Below, one piece after another: positions 38,130-45,781 of a stretch of 64,000 nt of DNA. Position 1 is the stretch's first letter, and every line of letters begins with the position of its first letter. The notes below the pieces were generated by a model that saw only the letters and a program-made list of their open reading frames with translations, did not search any database and had not been told where the DNA came from. This DNA is from Alphaproteobacteria bacterium (GTDB lineage: Bacteria; Bacteroidota; Bacteroidia; Bacteroidales; FEN-979): NCBI GenBank assembly GCA_009928665.1, contig SACF01000013.1, forward strand, positions 1 through 64,000. Reading direction: 5' to 3'. Made by a program: the position numbers and the translations under genes.

Positions 38130-38894
38130 ATGAAAGAATCAACTTTCTATCTGCTCGTGTATCTTTGGATAGCCGTTGCACTGGTTTCATTTCCTTTTAT
38201 ACTCAAAATTGAGGCCCCGTATGGAAGACATGCTTCAAAACGATGGGGTGCCATGATTGACAACCGGATCGGATGGATTATCATGGAGTTGCCTGCTTTA
38301 ATTGTGTTTGCAGGTTTTTATATTTTTGGAACAGGAGCGCATCCACCCGTTACCTGGGTCTTTTTCGGATTTTGGGTTTTTCATTATATTAACCGTACCC
38401 TCATTTTTCCTTTCAGATTAAGGACTAAAGGAAAAAAAATGCCACTGGCAATAGTTCTCATGGCAATTTTCTTCAACCTCGTAAATGGTTCCATCAATGG
38501 ATATTTTCTGGGAACAATTGCAAATGAAGCGAGATATCCCCTGTCATATTTTGGAGATCCCAGATTCATAGCCGGGGTAGTATTTTTTATTTCAGGGTTA
38601 GCAATTAACTGGAACTCCGATTTTATTTTAATTCATTTAAGAAAACCCGGGGAATCAGGCTATGTCATTCCTCAAAAAGGATTGTTCAAATACATCTCCT
38701 GCCCGAATCATTTCGGAGAGATCGTTGAATGGTCAGGATTTGCACTGATGACATGGTGTTCACCGGCAGTAGCTTTTACTATATGGACCATGGTAAACTT
38801 ACTACCCCGGGCATTGCACCATCACAAATGGTATCAGACTACATTTCCGGAATATCCTCCTGAGAGAAAAGCGGTTATCCCGTTTATCCTGTAA
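38130..38894 (+). CDS. Steroid 5-alpha-reductase family membrane protein
   Basis: A 254-residue integral membrane protein with about six hydrophobic segments. The C-terminal signature is that of the 3-oxo-5-alpha-steroid 4-dehydrogenase family: the glycine-rich GLFKYISCPNHFGEI followed by EWSGFALMTW and a final HHHKWYQTTFPEYPPERKAVIPF. Family enzymes reduce a C=C bond next to a carbonyl using NADPH. Whether the bacterial substrate is a steroid, polyisoprenoid or other lipid is unknown. It is the second gene of a pair with the NAD-epimerase. Confidence 0.87.
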   Translation: MKESTFYLLVYLWIAVALVSFPFILKIEAPYGRHASKRWGAMIDNRIGWIIMELPALIVFAGFYIFGTGAHPPVTWVFFGFWVFHYINRTLIFPFRLRTKGKKMPLAIVLMAIFFNLVNGSINGYFLGTIANEARYPLSYFGDPRFIAGVVFFISGLAINWNSDFILIHLRKPGESGYVIPQKGLFKYISCPNHFGEIVEWSGFALMTWCSPAVAFTIWTMVNLLPRALHHHKWYQTTFPEYPPERKAVIPFIL

Positions 38895-38973
38895 TCTGGC
38901 GCAGTATAATTTTGTAATCCAGAACCGATTTTTGATTTTTCACAAGGTTTTTGGATTGAACCTCTTTCAGACC

Positions 38974-39021
38974 ACTATAAAACAACGATGGGAACCTCCT
39001 CTGGCCGAAGCTGTTCCCATC
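38974..39021 (-). terminator. Terminator-like 3' hairpin of the structured RNA
   Basis: On the minus strand GATGGGAAC pairs perfectly with GTTCCCATC over 9 bp. The interior contains a small GCTTCGGC hairpin. The stem is followed by GTTGTTTTATAG. It marks the 3' end of the candidate ncRNA. The T run is interrupted, so efficiency is uncertain. Confidence 0.6.
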
Positions 39022-39293
39022 CCGCATCCAGTCGACCGTAGTCTTCCGGGGCGTCCAAGCTACAGTTATTGTGGGTGATCTTTTCAGTCAGGGTCTCCCC
39101 TTTCTGTTCGTTCCGGCTTCCGGTTTGAAAAATCCTTTCGGATCCATCTCCCTTTCGTCCCCGCTGTGAACTCCCCCGTGTTGTCGGCACCTTTCGGAGC
39201 GCGACTTTTCGGGCTTTGCCAGGAGTGCATGTCGCCTTTCGGTTCCTGCTTTCACCAGCGTGTTTTCCAGCGTCCCTTTTATCTCTCGCTTGA
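38976..39293 (-). ncRNA. Candidate structured non-coding RNA of about 310 nt
   Basis: A GC-richer island in an intergenic region whose right-hand part is very AT-rich. On the minus strand it starts just after a TATATTTG promoter element and ends at a terminator-like hairpin. Many local hairpins are visible: ATCC-GAAA-GGAT, GGG-GAGA-CCC, CCGG-AAG-CCGG, CCGAAAGG repeated, GCTTCGGC, and CGAAAGG segments, i.e. many GNRA and UUCG loops. An overlapping frame without a believable protein product argues against coding. I looked for hallmarks of RNase P (GAGGAAAGUCC), tmRNA (tRNA-Ala ends, tag reading frame), group I core sequences and the group II domain V, and found none. Rfam lists phylum-specific RNAs such as Bacteroidales-1 and this may be a member; only a covariance-model search can tell. 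Confidence 0.65.
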
Positions 39294-39298
39294 GTGCC

Positions 39299-39306
39299 CA
39301 AATATA
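39299..39306 (-). promoter_or_regulatory. Promoter -7 element of the structured RNA
   Basis: TATATTTG on the minus strand matches TAnnTTTG. Initiation would fall near 39293. At the -33 position only a weak CTTG is seen, with 21-nt spacing. A promoter placed exactly at the edge of the structured island supports an independent transcript. Confidence 0.6.
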
Positions 39307-39379
39307 CTGCAGGCTTTACAGGTAAAGCAAGTTTCAATCTCAGCAGTTACCAACTCCCTTTCAACAAAGGTTTTAAACA

Positions 39380-39480
39380 AAATGTTAATAAACAAATTTT
39401 TTAATATATTTGTTTACAGAACATTAGAACAATCAATAAGGATTGTGTTAATAAAATGTCAGTAAGTTGTTAATAGGAAA
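39380..39480. repeat. AT-rich stretch with three TGTTAATA(A/G) repeats and a palindrome
   Basis: TGTTAATAA occurs at 39383-39391 and 39446-39454, and TGTTAATAG at 39468-39476, all in the same orientation. An imperfect palindrome TAAACAAAT ... ATTTGTTTA lies between the first two (about 39389-39416). The whole stretch is strongly AT-rich and has no gene. It could be a regulator-binding cluster or simply AT-rich spacer; the words are one mismatch from a DnaA-box-like TTATCAACA read on the other strand. Confidence 0.45.
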
Positions 39481-39489
39481 AATTCTTAA

Positions 39490-39762
39490 TTATTCGATTG
39501 TTACTGTTAAACCGCGAACGGTCATCTCTTCGAACAGGGGTTTAATTTCATCATAATCACCGCTTTTAACTGCACATTTTCCCATGTAATGGGCTATGAG
39601 TGCGCACTGTTCGGCTTGTATAGGTTCATGATTGCAAATTTCGATCAGCGATTGAATTACGAAATCAAACGTATTCACATCATCATTATACAATACCAGA
39701 TTTTTTTTAATAAGGTCCTTTGTAAAGGGATGTGATACTGGTCGGTTTTCTTCTGCTGGCAT
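39490..39762 (-). CDS. clpS: ATP-dependent Clp protease adaptor ClpS
   Basis: A 90-residue adaptor that brings N-degron substrates to the Clp unfoldase. The core KNLVLYNDDVNTFDFVIQSL (about residues 20-40) and CALIAHYMGKCAVKSG (about 53-69) are diagnostic. The N-terminal tail needed for delivery is about 17 residues long. The gene is divergent from the NUDIX gene across about 70 nt containing facing promoter elements. Confidence 0.93.
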   Translation of the reverse strand: MPAEENRPVSHPFTKDLIKKNLVLYNDDVNTFDFVIQSLIEICNHEPIQAEQCALIAHYMGKCAVKSGDYDEIKPLFEEMTVRGLTVTIE

Positions 39763-39781
39763 GAGAAAATTTTATTTGCCA

Positions 39782-39789
39782 CAAAGTTA
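39782..39789 (-). promoter_or_regulatory. Putative -7 element of clpS
   Basis: TAACTTTG on the minus strand, 19 nt before the clpS ATG. The element for the divergent NUDIX gene is 22 nt away, so the two upstream regions overlap. Confidence 0.55.
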
Positions 39790-39810
39790 AGCATTAACAA
39801 GCCAAACCAA

Positions 39811-39818
39811 TAACTTTG
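39811..39818 (+). promoter_or_regulatory. Putative -7 element of the NUDIX gene
   Basis: TAACTTTG on the plus strand, 16 nt before the ATG at 39835. It is back-to-back with the clpS element. Confidence 0.55.
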
Positions 39819-39834
39819 GTAAAAAAAGAAGCAT

Positions 39835-40494
39835 ATGAATTTTGGTCCGTTTATTTATGCTCTTGAACAACAATTGAAGAAGCCTCTGCCAGGACGCAAT
39901 GCTCAGTTGAAAATGGCCTCCATGGCCAGAATTCAGAAGATGATTAAAAGTGGTGTTCCTAAGAATGCAATTCGGAGCAGCGTGCTTATTCTGCTCTATC
40001 CACACCTGGATACAATCGGAATAGTTCTTATGCTACGTCCGCAATATCAGGGCATTCACAGCGGACAGATTAGTTTACCAGGCGGAAAGTCAGAGCATGC
40101 CGATAAAGATTCCAGGGATACAGCACTTCGGGAATCAAAAGAAGAAATCGGCATTAATCCGACTCAAATAAAGCTTTTGGGGAAACTAACTGATTTATAT
40201 ATTCCACCCAGCAACTATTTGGTATCTCCATATATCGGGTATCAGGAGTCCCATCCAAAATTTCATCCTGATCCCGCTGAAGTTGCAAAAATTATTGAAA
40301 TAACCTTAGATGAGCTCCTTGACAGTAGTAATATCAGAAAGAAGAAGGTAAAATTAGTTTTTGGATTATCACTAACCGTGCCAGCGTTTTACATTGATCA
40401 CAACATAATTTGGGGAGCCACTGCAATGATTCTCAGTGAATTCAGGGAATTATCTTTAGAAGTATTAAATATTGCGGGCGATGAAACCGGGTAG
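39835..40494 (+). CDS. NUDIX hydrolase, CoA pyrophosphatase-like
   Basis: A 219-residue NUDIX protein. The box is intact: GGKSEHADKDSRDTALRE followed by SKEEIGI (about residues 82-106), with the LPGG start. The upstream RSSVLILLYPH and the downstream LGKLTDLYIPPSNYLVSPYIG resemble the NudL/coenzyme A diphosphatase subgroup, which cleaves CoA to phosphopantetheine and 3',5'-ADP. Substrate assignment is from family resemblance only. The stop codon directly abuts the stop of the convergent propeller gene. Confidence 0.88.
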   Translation: MNFGPFIYALEQQLKKPLPGRNAQLKMASMARIQKMIKSGVPKNAIRSSVLILLYPHLDTIGIVLMLRPQYQGIHSGQISLPGGKSEHADKDSRDTALRESKEEIGINPTQIKLLGKLTDLYIPPSNYLVSPYIGYQESHPKFHPDPAEVAKIIEITLDELLDSSNIRKKKVKLVFGLSLTVPAFYIDHNIIWGATAMILSEFRELSLEVLNIAGDETG

Positions 40495-41613
40495 TTATTT
40501 CGATTTGGATTCAGAAAAACAAAAGGAACCAGGAATTCTTCCGGTTTGAAATTCCTTGAGGAGTTTACCGGTGTGGTTATATTGATACGCAGTTCCATTT
40601 TGCACGTAATCTTTTGCATCGCTAACGAAAATATGACCTGTCATGGGATGAATTGCCAGTCCATAAAGTAACCTTCCTTCGGACGGAATCAGGGATTGTA
40701 AGGGTAAAGCAGAAGCACTGACGGCCATCATATAAACTCCCCCATTTAAATAATACAGTGTATCACCGGTCGGGTTTATACAAAGTTTACTCGGTACTTT
40801 TCCAATCCCAGTAAATGTGAATTTTTTTTCAATAATCCTGAGTTCAGGATTAATTCTTAACAAGGAGGGCTGCTCAAAATTATCATATCCACCTGAACAT
40901 AATACCCATACTTTCTGCTTTTTATCAATTACCATTCCAATAGGTTCTTTTCCAGTGAGAATACTATCGGTTATCTGATCTGTCTGGGTATCGATAACGT
41001 AAACCACCGGAACCCTGTCGGAAGTCGGATCGCTGAATTTTCCGATACTGGTCACCAGCATGTATCTATCATATTTCAATAGATTTTCAGTCCAGGTGGA
41101 TGTTTTGATCACTTTAGAGATGGTGTTGGATCTCAAGTCAATGACAGTAATATTTTTCTGCAGATTTGTAATATATGCCTTGGTTGAGTCAACAAATTCC
41201 ATGAATCTGGGTGAGTTCAGGCCGGGAATGGTAGTCAATGATTTGAAATTGTCGACTGTTACCACTTCAATACGGTTTGAGTTATTAACAATCAGATACC
41301 CAAGATTATTTTTGATTTTCATTGATTCAGCAACGTCACCCAAACTTCGGGAGTTGGCTTTCCGAAAAATATCCTGGATCACCAAATTCTTATCCGAAAG
41401 GATGACGCTAACTGAAGCATTTCCCCAATTATAATTACCCTCATTAATGATAAAAATTCCGTTTTTATAACTAACCGGTACGGTAGTGGTATCGGGTGGA
41501 TTAACCGTAACTTCTCGCACGGGATCTTTTGTACAACTGGCAAACAATCCCAAAAAAAGAAGAAGTTTTGTATATAAAATGTACCTATGGATCAGTGGGA
41601 TAGGAATCTTCAC
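40495..41613 (-). CDS. Surface lipoprotein with YncE/DUF5074-like beta-propeller
   Basis: A 372-residue lipoprotein: basic start, hydrophobic segment and lipobox LFASC, about residues 23-27, then a Pro/Thr-rich linker. The rest consists of repeated beta-propeller blades, e.g. AYITNLQKNITVIDLRSNTISKVI and YVIDTQTDQITDSILTGKEPIGMVID, as in DUF5074/YncE proteins. It starts 17 nt after the TonB receptor gene ends. In Bacteroides, a propeller lipoprotein of this kind (BtuG) caps the vitamin B12 receptor BtuB; the arrangement here suggests the same partnership. The ligand is inferred, not shown. Confidence 0.85.
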   Translation of the reverse strand: MKIPIPLIHRYILYTKLLLFLGLFASCTKDPVREVTVNPPDTTTVPVSYKNGIFIINEGNYNWGNASVSVILSDKNLVIQDIFRKANSRSLGDVAESMKIKNNLGYLIVNNSNRIEVVTVDNFKSLTTIPGLNSPRFMEFVDSTKAYITNLQKNITVIDLRSNTISKVIKTSTWTENLLKYDRYMLVTSIGKFSDPTSDRVPVVYVIDTQTDQITDSILTGKEPIGMVIDKKQKVWVLCSGGYDNFEQPSLLRINPELRIIEKKFTFTGIGKVPSKLCINPTGDTLYYLNGGVYMMAVSASALPLQSLIPSEGRLLYGLAIHPMTGHIFVSDAKDYVQNGTAYQYNHTGKLLKEFQTGRIPGSFCFSESKSK

Positions 41614-41629
41614 GATTTAAATTTTTCCA

Positions 41630-43570
41630 TTAATTTTTTATGCCTGAAAAACCAAGTTTAACCGTAATGGCATAACTAATTCCCGGCATCGGCCGGCTGG
41701 CAACAGATTGATAGTCGAGATCAAACAGATTATTAATATCAAGTTGTAAAGATATAATAAAATTTTTCAATGTAATATTCTTTCCGAAAATAATATTTGA
41801 CAAGTTATAACCTGGCATCATGGTCAGGTTATCTTTTCCAGTGTATCTTGCACTGACATAGAAGAAGTTATAATTTAGAAAAAACTTCCATTTCTCAATC
41901 GACAATGTACTGTTGAGGGTGTTTTCCGGAATATAAATTTGTTGCTTACCAATTTTTTGATCATAGGTCGAATTTGCTTTTTCATAGGTCGACCTGCAAA
42001 AGTGATAGTTATTCTTCCATCCGATTGTAAACCCTGATATTCTTAACAGTAGATTCAAGCCAGCTTCGATCCCGCGAGCATGGATCTCATCAACATTTTC
42101 GGGTTTAAACAAGGCGCTGTTACCTTCAACCGGACTCCAGGTGATCATGTCGTACAACCAGGTATAATATCCTGTGATGTTTGATTCGAAATAGACAATT
42201 TTATTTTTTGATTCCCAATTAAATGTTGCTCCTGCTTCGGTTGAATAACTCAGCTCAGGTTTCAGATCTGGGTTCCCAGCACCTTGCCAATAAAGATCAT
42301 TAAGGGTCGGATACCGATAATTCCGGGCTAAATTCAGATTCAGCATAAAATTGTATTTATTGAACGGTTTGTATTCAACTCCAAGAGCGGCAATCAATGG
42401 ATTCAGGGAAAAATCGATGATATCCTCACGGAGAACCAGGGATGAGTTAAAATGTTTGTTAAAACTGTAGTTTAGTTCAATAAATAGACTTGTCAGCGAT
42501 CGTGTTTTTCGTCCGGAATAATCATCAGAACGTACCCAGTCATAGGTAAAATCGATGCCTGGCTTTATTTTTAGATTTTTAATTTTCGACCAGGTAAATC
42601 GGATCCGGTTGATCCAGGAATAAGTCTGATGAACAGAATTCATGTCAATCGTACTGTTTGAATAGTTCATATACTGGTCATTCAATGCCGATCGAATGAG
42701 AAGGTTGTAACCTTTATCAACCAGTTTATATTCCAGTACAGCCCTGACGGCCCTATCATGAATTTTTTCCGTTTTGTTGGTGTCAAGATTCGATGTTGTC
42801 GGCGGCAGATTTCTGTTATCTTCACTAAACCAAACCTTTGCCGAGAAAAGGTGACGGTTTTTTAATTTCCAGAAAAGTTCCTGTGATAACCCATATTGAT
42901 AATAAGATGCATTTTCCTGTTTAACTTCTACCCCGTTGTTGTTGGTAAAGGGAAAATTATTCTGAGCCGACGTAAAGTTCCATTTAGTATGAGATTGAAG
43001 CTTTTCCGTCCCAAAGCAAAGATTAAGATTGGTTGTATAGATTGAGAAACTGCCAATCGATTGTGAGGCCAGCACATTGATCCGGTTATTCCAATCGGGC
43101 ATTGTTATCAGATCAACAATTCCGCCAAAAGCACCAGAGGTACGGGCTATGCCGGCTGCACCATACAGAATTTCCAGACCATCGAACTGAGAAACAGGTA
43201 CCTGAGAAAAATCCATTTGCCCCAGCATCGGTGAGTTAAGGCTGATACCGTTCCATTCGACCTGTGTATGCTGCGCAGAAGTACCTCTGAATGATGGCGT
43301 TGCCAGGGTACCATTACCATAGGACTTGATAAATATCGTAGAGTGTTCAGAAATTATTCGTGAAAGATCAGACCGCAGGTTGGGGATAAAGAGGCCTGAA
43401 TCCATGTGGATTTTTTTAAATCCTTCATTATCAATGACAAAGTTTGATTTAACTTCTAATTCGGGTAACCGGAGAGTATCACTTAGTACTTGGGCTTGAC
43501 CAGAGACAAGCGAACAAATTGAGAATAGTGCCAAAATTCTCCGAAAGAAATATTTACGAAAGCTTATCAA
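41630..43570 (-). CDS. TonB-dependent outer membrane receptor, BtuB-like
   Basis: A 646-residue TonB-dependent receptor. A signal peptide (about 1-27) is followed by the plug domain, with PSFRGTSAQHTQVEWNGISL and GLEILYGAAGIARTSGAFGGIVDL (about residues 95-160), then a 22-stranded-barrel-sized region ending in a short hydrophobic strand. Size and lack of an N-terminal carboxypeptidase-like domain separate it from SusC-type receptors and fit the cobalamin/siderophore (BtuB/CirA) group. It is flanked by a T9SS surface protein gene (25 nt) and the propeller lipoprotein gene (16 nt). Confidence 0.9.
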   Translation of the reverse strand: MISFRKYFFRRILALFSICSLVSGQAQVLSDTLRLPELEVKSNFVIDNEGFKKIHMDSGLFIPNLRSDLSRIISEHSTIFIKSYGNGTLATPSFRGTSAQHTQVEWNGISLNSPMLGQMDFSQVPVSQFDGLEILYGAAGIARTSGAFGGIVDLITMPDWNNRINVLASQSIGSFSIYTTNLNLCFGTEKLQSHTKWNFTSAQNNFPFTNNNGVEVKQENASYYQYGLSQELFWKLKNRHLFSAKVWFSEDNRNLPPTTSNLDTNKTEKIHDRAVRAVLEYKLVDKGYNLLIRSALNDQYMNYSNSTIDMNSVHQTYSWINRIRFTWSKIKNLKIKPGIDFTYDWVRSDDYSGRKTRSLTSLFIELNYSFNKHFNSSLVLREDIIDFSLNPLIAALGVEYKPFNKYNFMLNLNLARNYRYPTLNDLYWQGAGNPDLKPELSYSTEAGATFNWESKNKIVYFESNITGYYTWLYDMITWSPVEGNSALFKPENVDEIHARGIEAGLNLLLRISGFTIGWKNNYHFCRSTYEKANSTYDQKIGKQQIYIPENTLNSTLSIEKWKFFLNYNFFYVSARYTGKDNLTMMPGYNLSNIIFGKNITLKNFIISLQLDINNLFDLDYQSVASRPMPGISYAITVKLGFSGIKN

Positions 43571-43595
43571 AAACCAAGGTTAAGCTTATAGAGAG

Positions 43596-44582
43596 TCATT
43601 TAACAATTTTCCTGATAAAGGGTTGCATTCCGTCAAATTTGATGTCGACGAAGTAAACACCCTGTGCGAGGTTACCCAGATTGAGGGTGGTTTTATTTTC
43701 GAATACAAATGAGTTATACCGGCGGCCGTTCATATCGAACAAAGTCAGCGTACCCGGAGTGTGAAATCCACAGATTACATTGAGTTGATCCCTTACGGGA
43801 TTTGGATACAGGAGGACCGTCAATAAGGAATCCGGGGCAGGGTAATGGTCCAAAACTGAAACTGCATCCAGGTCAAAGCCGCCAGTTCCAAAAGGTGTCG
43901 GCCACGGGTCGTTAATAATCCTCCCCTCTGAATCAACACTTTGAAATCCGGGGTTCAGACATCCCCCGACATCAATTATTTTAACATGGGTTATGTTTGA
44001 AGGATCAATTCCAGTGCTATCAATAATATCCTCCAGATCGAATGGGGTACCATAACCCATCCGGTACTTTCCTGCAAGGTTATTTATCTTAGTTGCATCC
44101 AGGGTATCAAAGGTTCCAACCTGTACTGATGACTGGGTCAAGGATGTTGACGGAAATCTGACAAACCTTTTACCATCGGAACTGACTTCCACAAAAGCCA
44201 GTTCAAGAAAGGAGTTGCTGAAGGAGTTTTCGAAAACAGAGAAGTCGGGACCAACGTCATTTTTTATCGGTGGATCAAAGGTCAAAATTGCTATCCCTTG
44301 ATCGCCTAAGCTGACAACCAGATCATCAGCCGGTCCGCTTCCATAAAGACTACTTCCATAAGTTGCTTTATTTGATCCTTCAAAGGTAACAGTAGTATCG
44401 GTCTGATCGATATAACCCCTGAATATTGAGCAGGTATTTGCCCAGTCGATATTGATCGGGCTGTCTTTGTAAATTGCTGTAGATCCATATTTTCCGGCAG
44501 GGGGAGGAAACTGAGCAGATGCCTGAGAGACAGAAAATGAAAAACAAATCAGAAGAAAAGTGTAAATAATAGCTTTGTACAT
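43596..44582 (-). CDS. T9SS-exported cell surface protein
   Basis: A 328-residue protein when started at MYKAIIYTFLLICFSFSV, which gives a proper signal peptide; the 36-codon longer frame would include the promoter element. The body (QFPPPAGKYGSTAIYKDSPINIDWANTC onward; GTGGFDLDAVSV) belongs to a group of surface proteins found beside B12-type TonB receptors in this phylum. The C-terminal 75 residues are a type IX sorting domain (YPNPVRDQLNVICGF, then LNLGNLAQGVYFV). It is the first gene of the three-gene uptake locus. Binding function is inferred from context. Confidence 0.85.
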   Translation of the reverse strand: MYKAIIYTFLLICFSFSVSQASAQFPPPAGKYGSTAIYKDSPINIDWANTCSIFRGYIDQTDTTVTFEGSNKATYGSSLYGSGPADDLVVSLGDQGIAILTFDPPIKNDVGPDFSVFENSFSNSFLELAFVEVSSDGKRFVRFPSTSLTQSSVQVGTFDTLDATKINNLAGKYRMGYGTPFDLEDIIDSTGIDPSNITHVKIIDVGGCLNPGFQSVDSEGRIINDPWPTPFGTGGFDLDAVSVLDHYPAPDSLLTVLLYPNPVRDQLNVICGFHTPGTLTLFDMNGRRYNSFVFENKTTLNLGNLAQGVYFVDIKFDGMQPFIRKIVK

Positions 44583-44659
44583 TTCTAAATTGTTCCGGGA
44601 TCCTGTTGATAACATAAGTCGATTCAGCGGGAAACGATATTGTTGTTGACAAGAACAAA

Positions 44660-44667
44660 CAAAAGTA
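44660..44667 (-). promoter_or_regulatory. Putative -7 element of the uptake locus
   Basis: TACTTTTG on the minus strand, about 77 nt before the surface protein start at 44582. The leader is too short for, and does not resemble, a cobalamin riboswitch. Confidence 0.5.
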
Positions 44668-44698
44668 GGAAAAAATGTCCTTTCTGGCATTAATTTCT

Positions 44699-44706
44699 TA
44701 ACTTTG
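44699..44706 (+). promoter_or_regulatory. Putative -7 element of the small lipoprotein gene
   Basis: TAACTTTG on the plus strand, 32 nt before the ATG at 44739. It supports the small gene being real. Confidence 0.5.
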
Positions 44707-44738
44707 CTTAATCCAATTATCCCTATTCAGACTGTGTA

Positions 44739-44954
44739 ATGAGTTTAAAACGAGTTCTTTCCTATGGGATTGTCTGGGTGTTTTGCTTCACCCTTTTAAC
44801 GGGAACGGGTTGTTCCTCAAGAAAATCGGTATGTAGCTCAAACAATCAATATTCCGTTAAAAAGCATAAGAAAAACAAAAGTGCATACAATATCCGCTAT
44901 GAGTACAAATCAAAGCCTGTAAAAAAATCCTATGTTATCAGGAATAGGAGATAG
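44739..44954 (+). CDS. Small basic lipoprotein
   Basis: A 71-residue protein I do not recognise. It has a signal peptide with lipobox LTGTGC, and the mature part is short and very rich in Lys, Ser and Tyr (KKHKKNKSAYNIRYEYKSK). Such short basic lipoproteins could contact the peptidoglycan, LPS or nucleic acids, but nothing specific can be inferred. A TAnnTTTG element precedes it. The gene is convergent with the YwqK-like gene, with a 13-nt gap. Confidence 0.65.
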   Translation: MSLKRVLSYGIVWVFCFTLLTGTGCSSRKSVCSSNNQYSVKKHKKNKSAYNIRYEYKSKPVKKSYVIRNRR

Positions 44955-44967
44955 TAGGAAAACCGGA

Positions 44968-45753
44968 TCACTTTTTCTTCTGTTCGATCCCGTTTTTATA
45001 CTTGATTACAGCCTGGATTTTACCAACTTCATCGTACTCAGTCCAAGGTCCATCTTTCAAACCCAATACATGTGTACCTGAAACTTTTACCCTGCCATTC
45101 CTGTAATATTCCTTTGATTCACCAGAAAGCAGATCATTAGTGTAAAAGTTCAATGATTGTAAAGAATCATTTTCGTAATAAGTTTTTTGGGGGCCCTCGA
45201 ATTTCCCGTTTTTATAATTATATTCCGCTATTAATTTTCCTGATTTATTGTACCATTTTGAAACGCCATCTTTCATATCATCCTTGAAATTTGTCTCTTC
45301 CTGGATTTTCCCATTATCTGCGTATTTTCGAAAAGTACCATTCTTTTTACCATTTTTGTATTCACCATCTGAGAGCGGAAAATCATTATATTGTCCATAT
45401 GAAACCGTTTCCCCATTTAAAAGTCCGTCCTTATAATTCTCAACAAGGCTGATTTTTCCTTTACGATCAAATTGAATCGAAATCCCGTCCTTATTGCCGT
45501 TGGTGTAATAGTCGATCCGATAAATCACCTTGTTTGGATAGTATCCGACCCAGTTTTTTACTTTTCTATTGTTTAGGTATTCCCCTTTAAAGGTTGCATC
45601 GCCCTGTTTTTCGATCCAATAACCATATTTATTTCCCTGATTATCAAATTTATTTGTTGTATCAGAAATTCTATTGTCTTTTGAAGGAGTTTGTGCTTTC
45701 ATGGCTACTGAAAGCATGAGAAGGATCACTAAAAAAAAGATTTTGTTCTTCAT
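44968..45753 (-). CDS. YwqK-family MORN-repeat protein, exported
   Basis: A 261-residue protein with signal peptide (about 1-20, ending MKAQT). It is built from MORN-variant repeats of the toxin-antitoxin YwqK-antitoxin-like family: GEYKNGKKNGTFRKYADNGK, NGKFEGPQKTYYEND and GTHVLGLKDGPWTEYDEVGK. No toxin gene is nearby, so an antitoxin role is not implied. It follows rimO by 28 nt in the ftsY-rimO-ywqK run. Confidence 0.85.
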   Translation of the reverse strand: MKNKIFFLVILLMLSVAMKAQTPSKDNRISDTTNKFDNQGNKYGYWIEKQGDATFKGEYLNNRKVKNWVGYYPNKVIYRIDYYTNGNKDGISIQFDRKGKISLVENYKDGLLNGETVSYGQYNDFPLSDGEYKNGKKNGTFRKYADNGKIQEETNFKDDMKDGVSKWYNKSGKLIAEYNYKNGKFEGPQKTYYENDSLQSLNFYTNDLLSGESKEYYRNGRVKVSGTHVLGLKDGPWTEYDEVGKIQAVIKYKNGIEQKKK

Positions 45754-45781
45754 AGAGTAAAATATTGATAGATTGTCAAAA

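Noticed and set aside
38976..39293. RNase P RNA or tmRNA as identity of the RNA
   Set aside because: The conserved RNase P core GAGGAAAGUCC and its 3' partner are absent, and there are no tRNA-Ala-like ends or a tag reading frame as in tmRNA.
38975..39337. A 120-codon minus-strand reading frame in the ncRNA region
   Set aside because: The translation is low-complexity and basic with no family resemblance, the frame lies on a region of strong hairpins, and its start is upstream of the promoter element. I treat it as a by-product of the GC-rich RNA.
44583..44738. A cobalamin riboswitch ahead of the BtuB-like locus
   Set aside because: The leader between the putative promoter and the start codon is under 80 nt, and no B12-box-like GCCACTG sequence is present.
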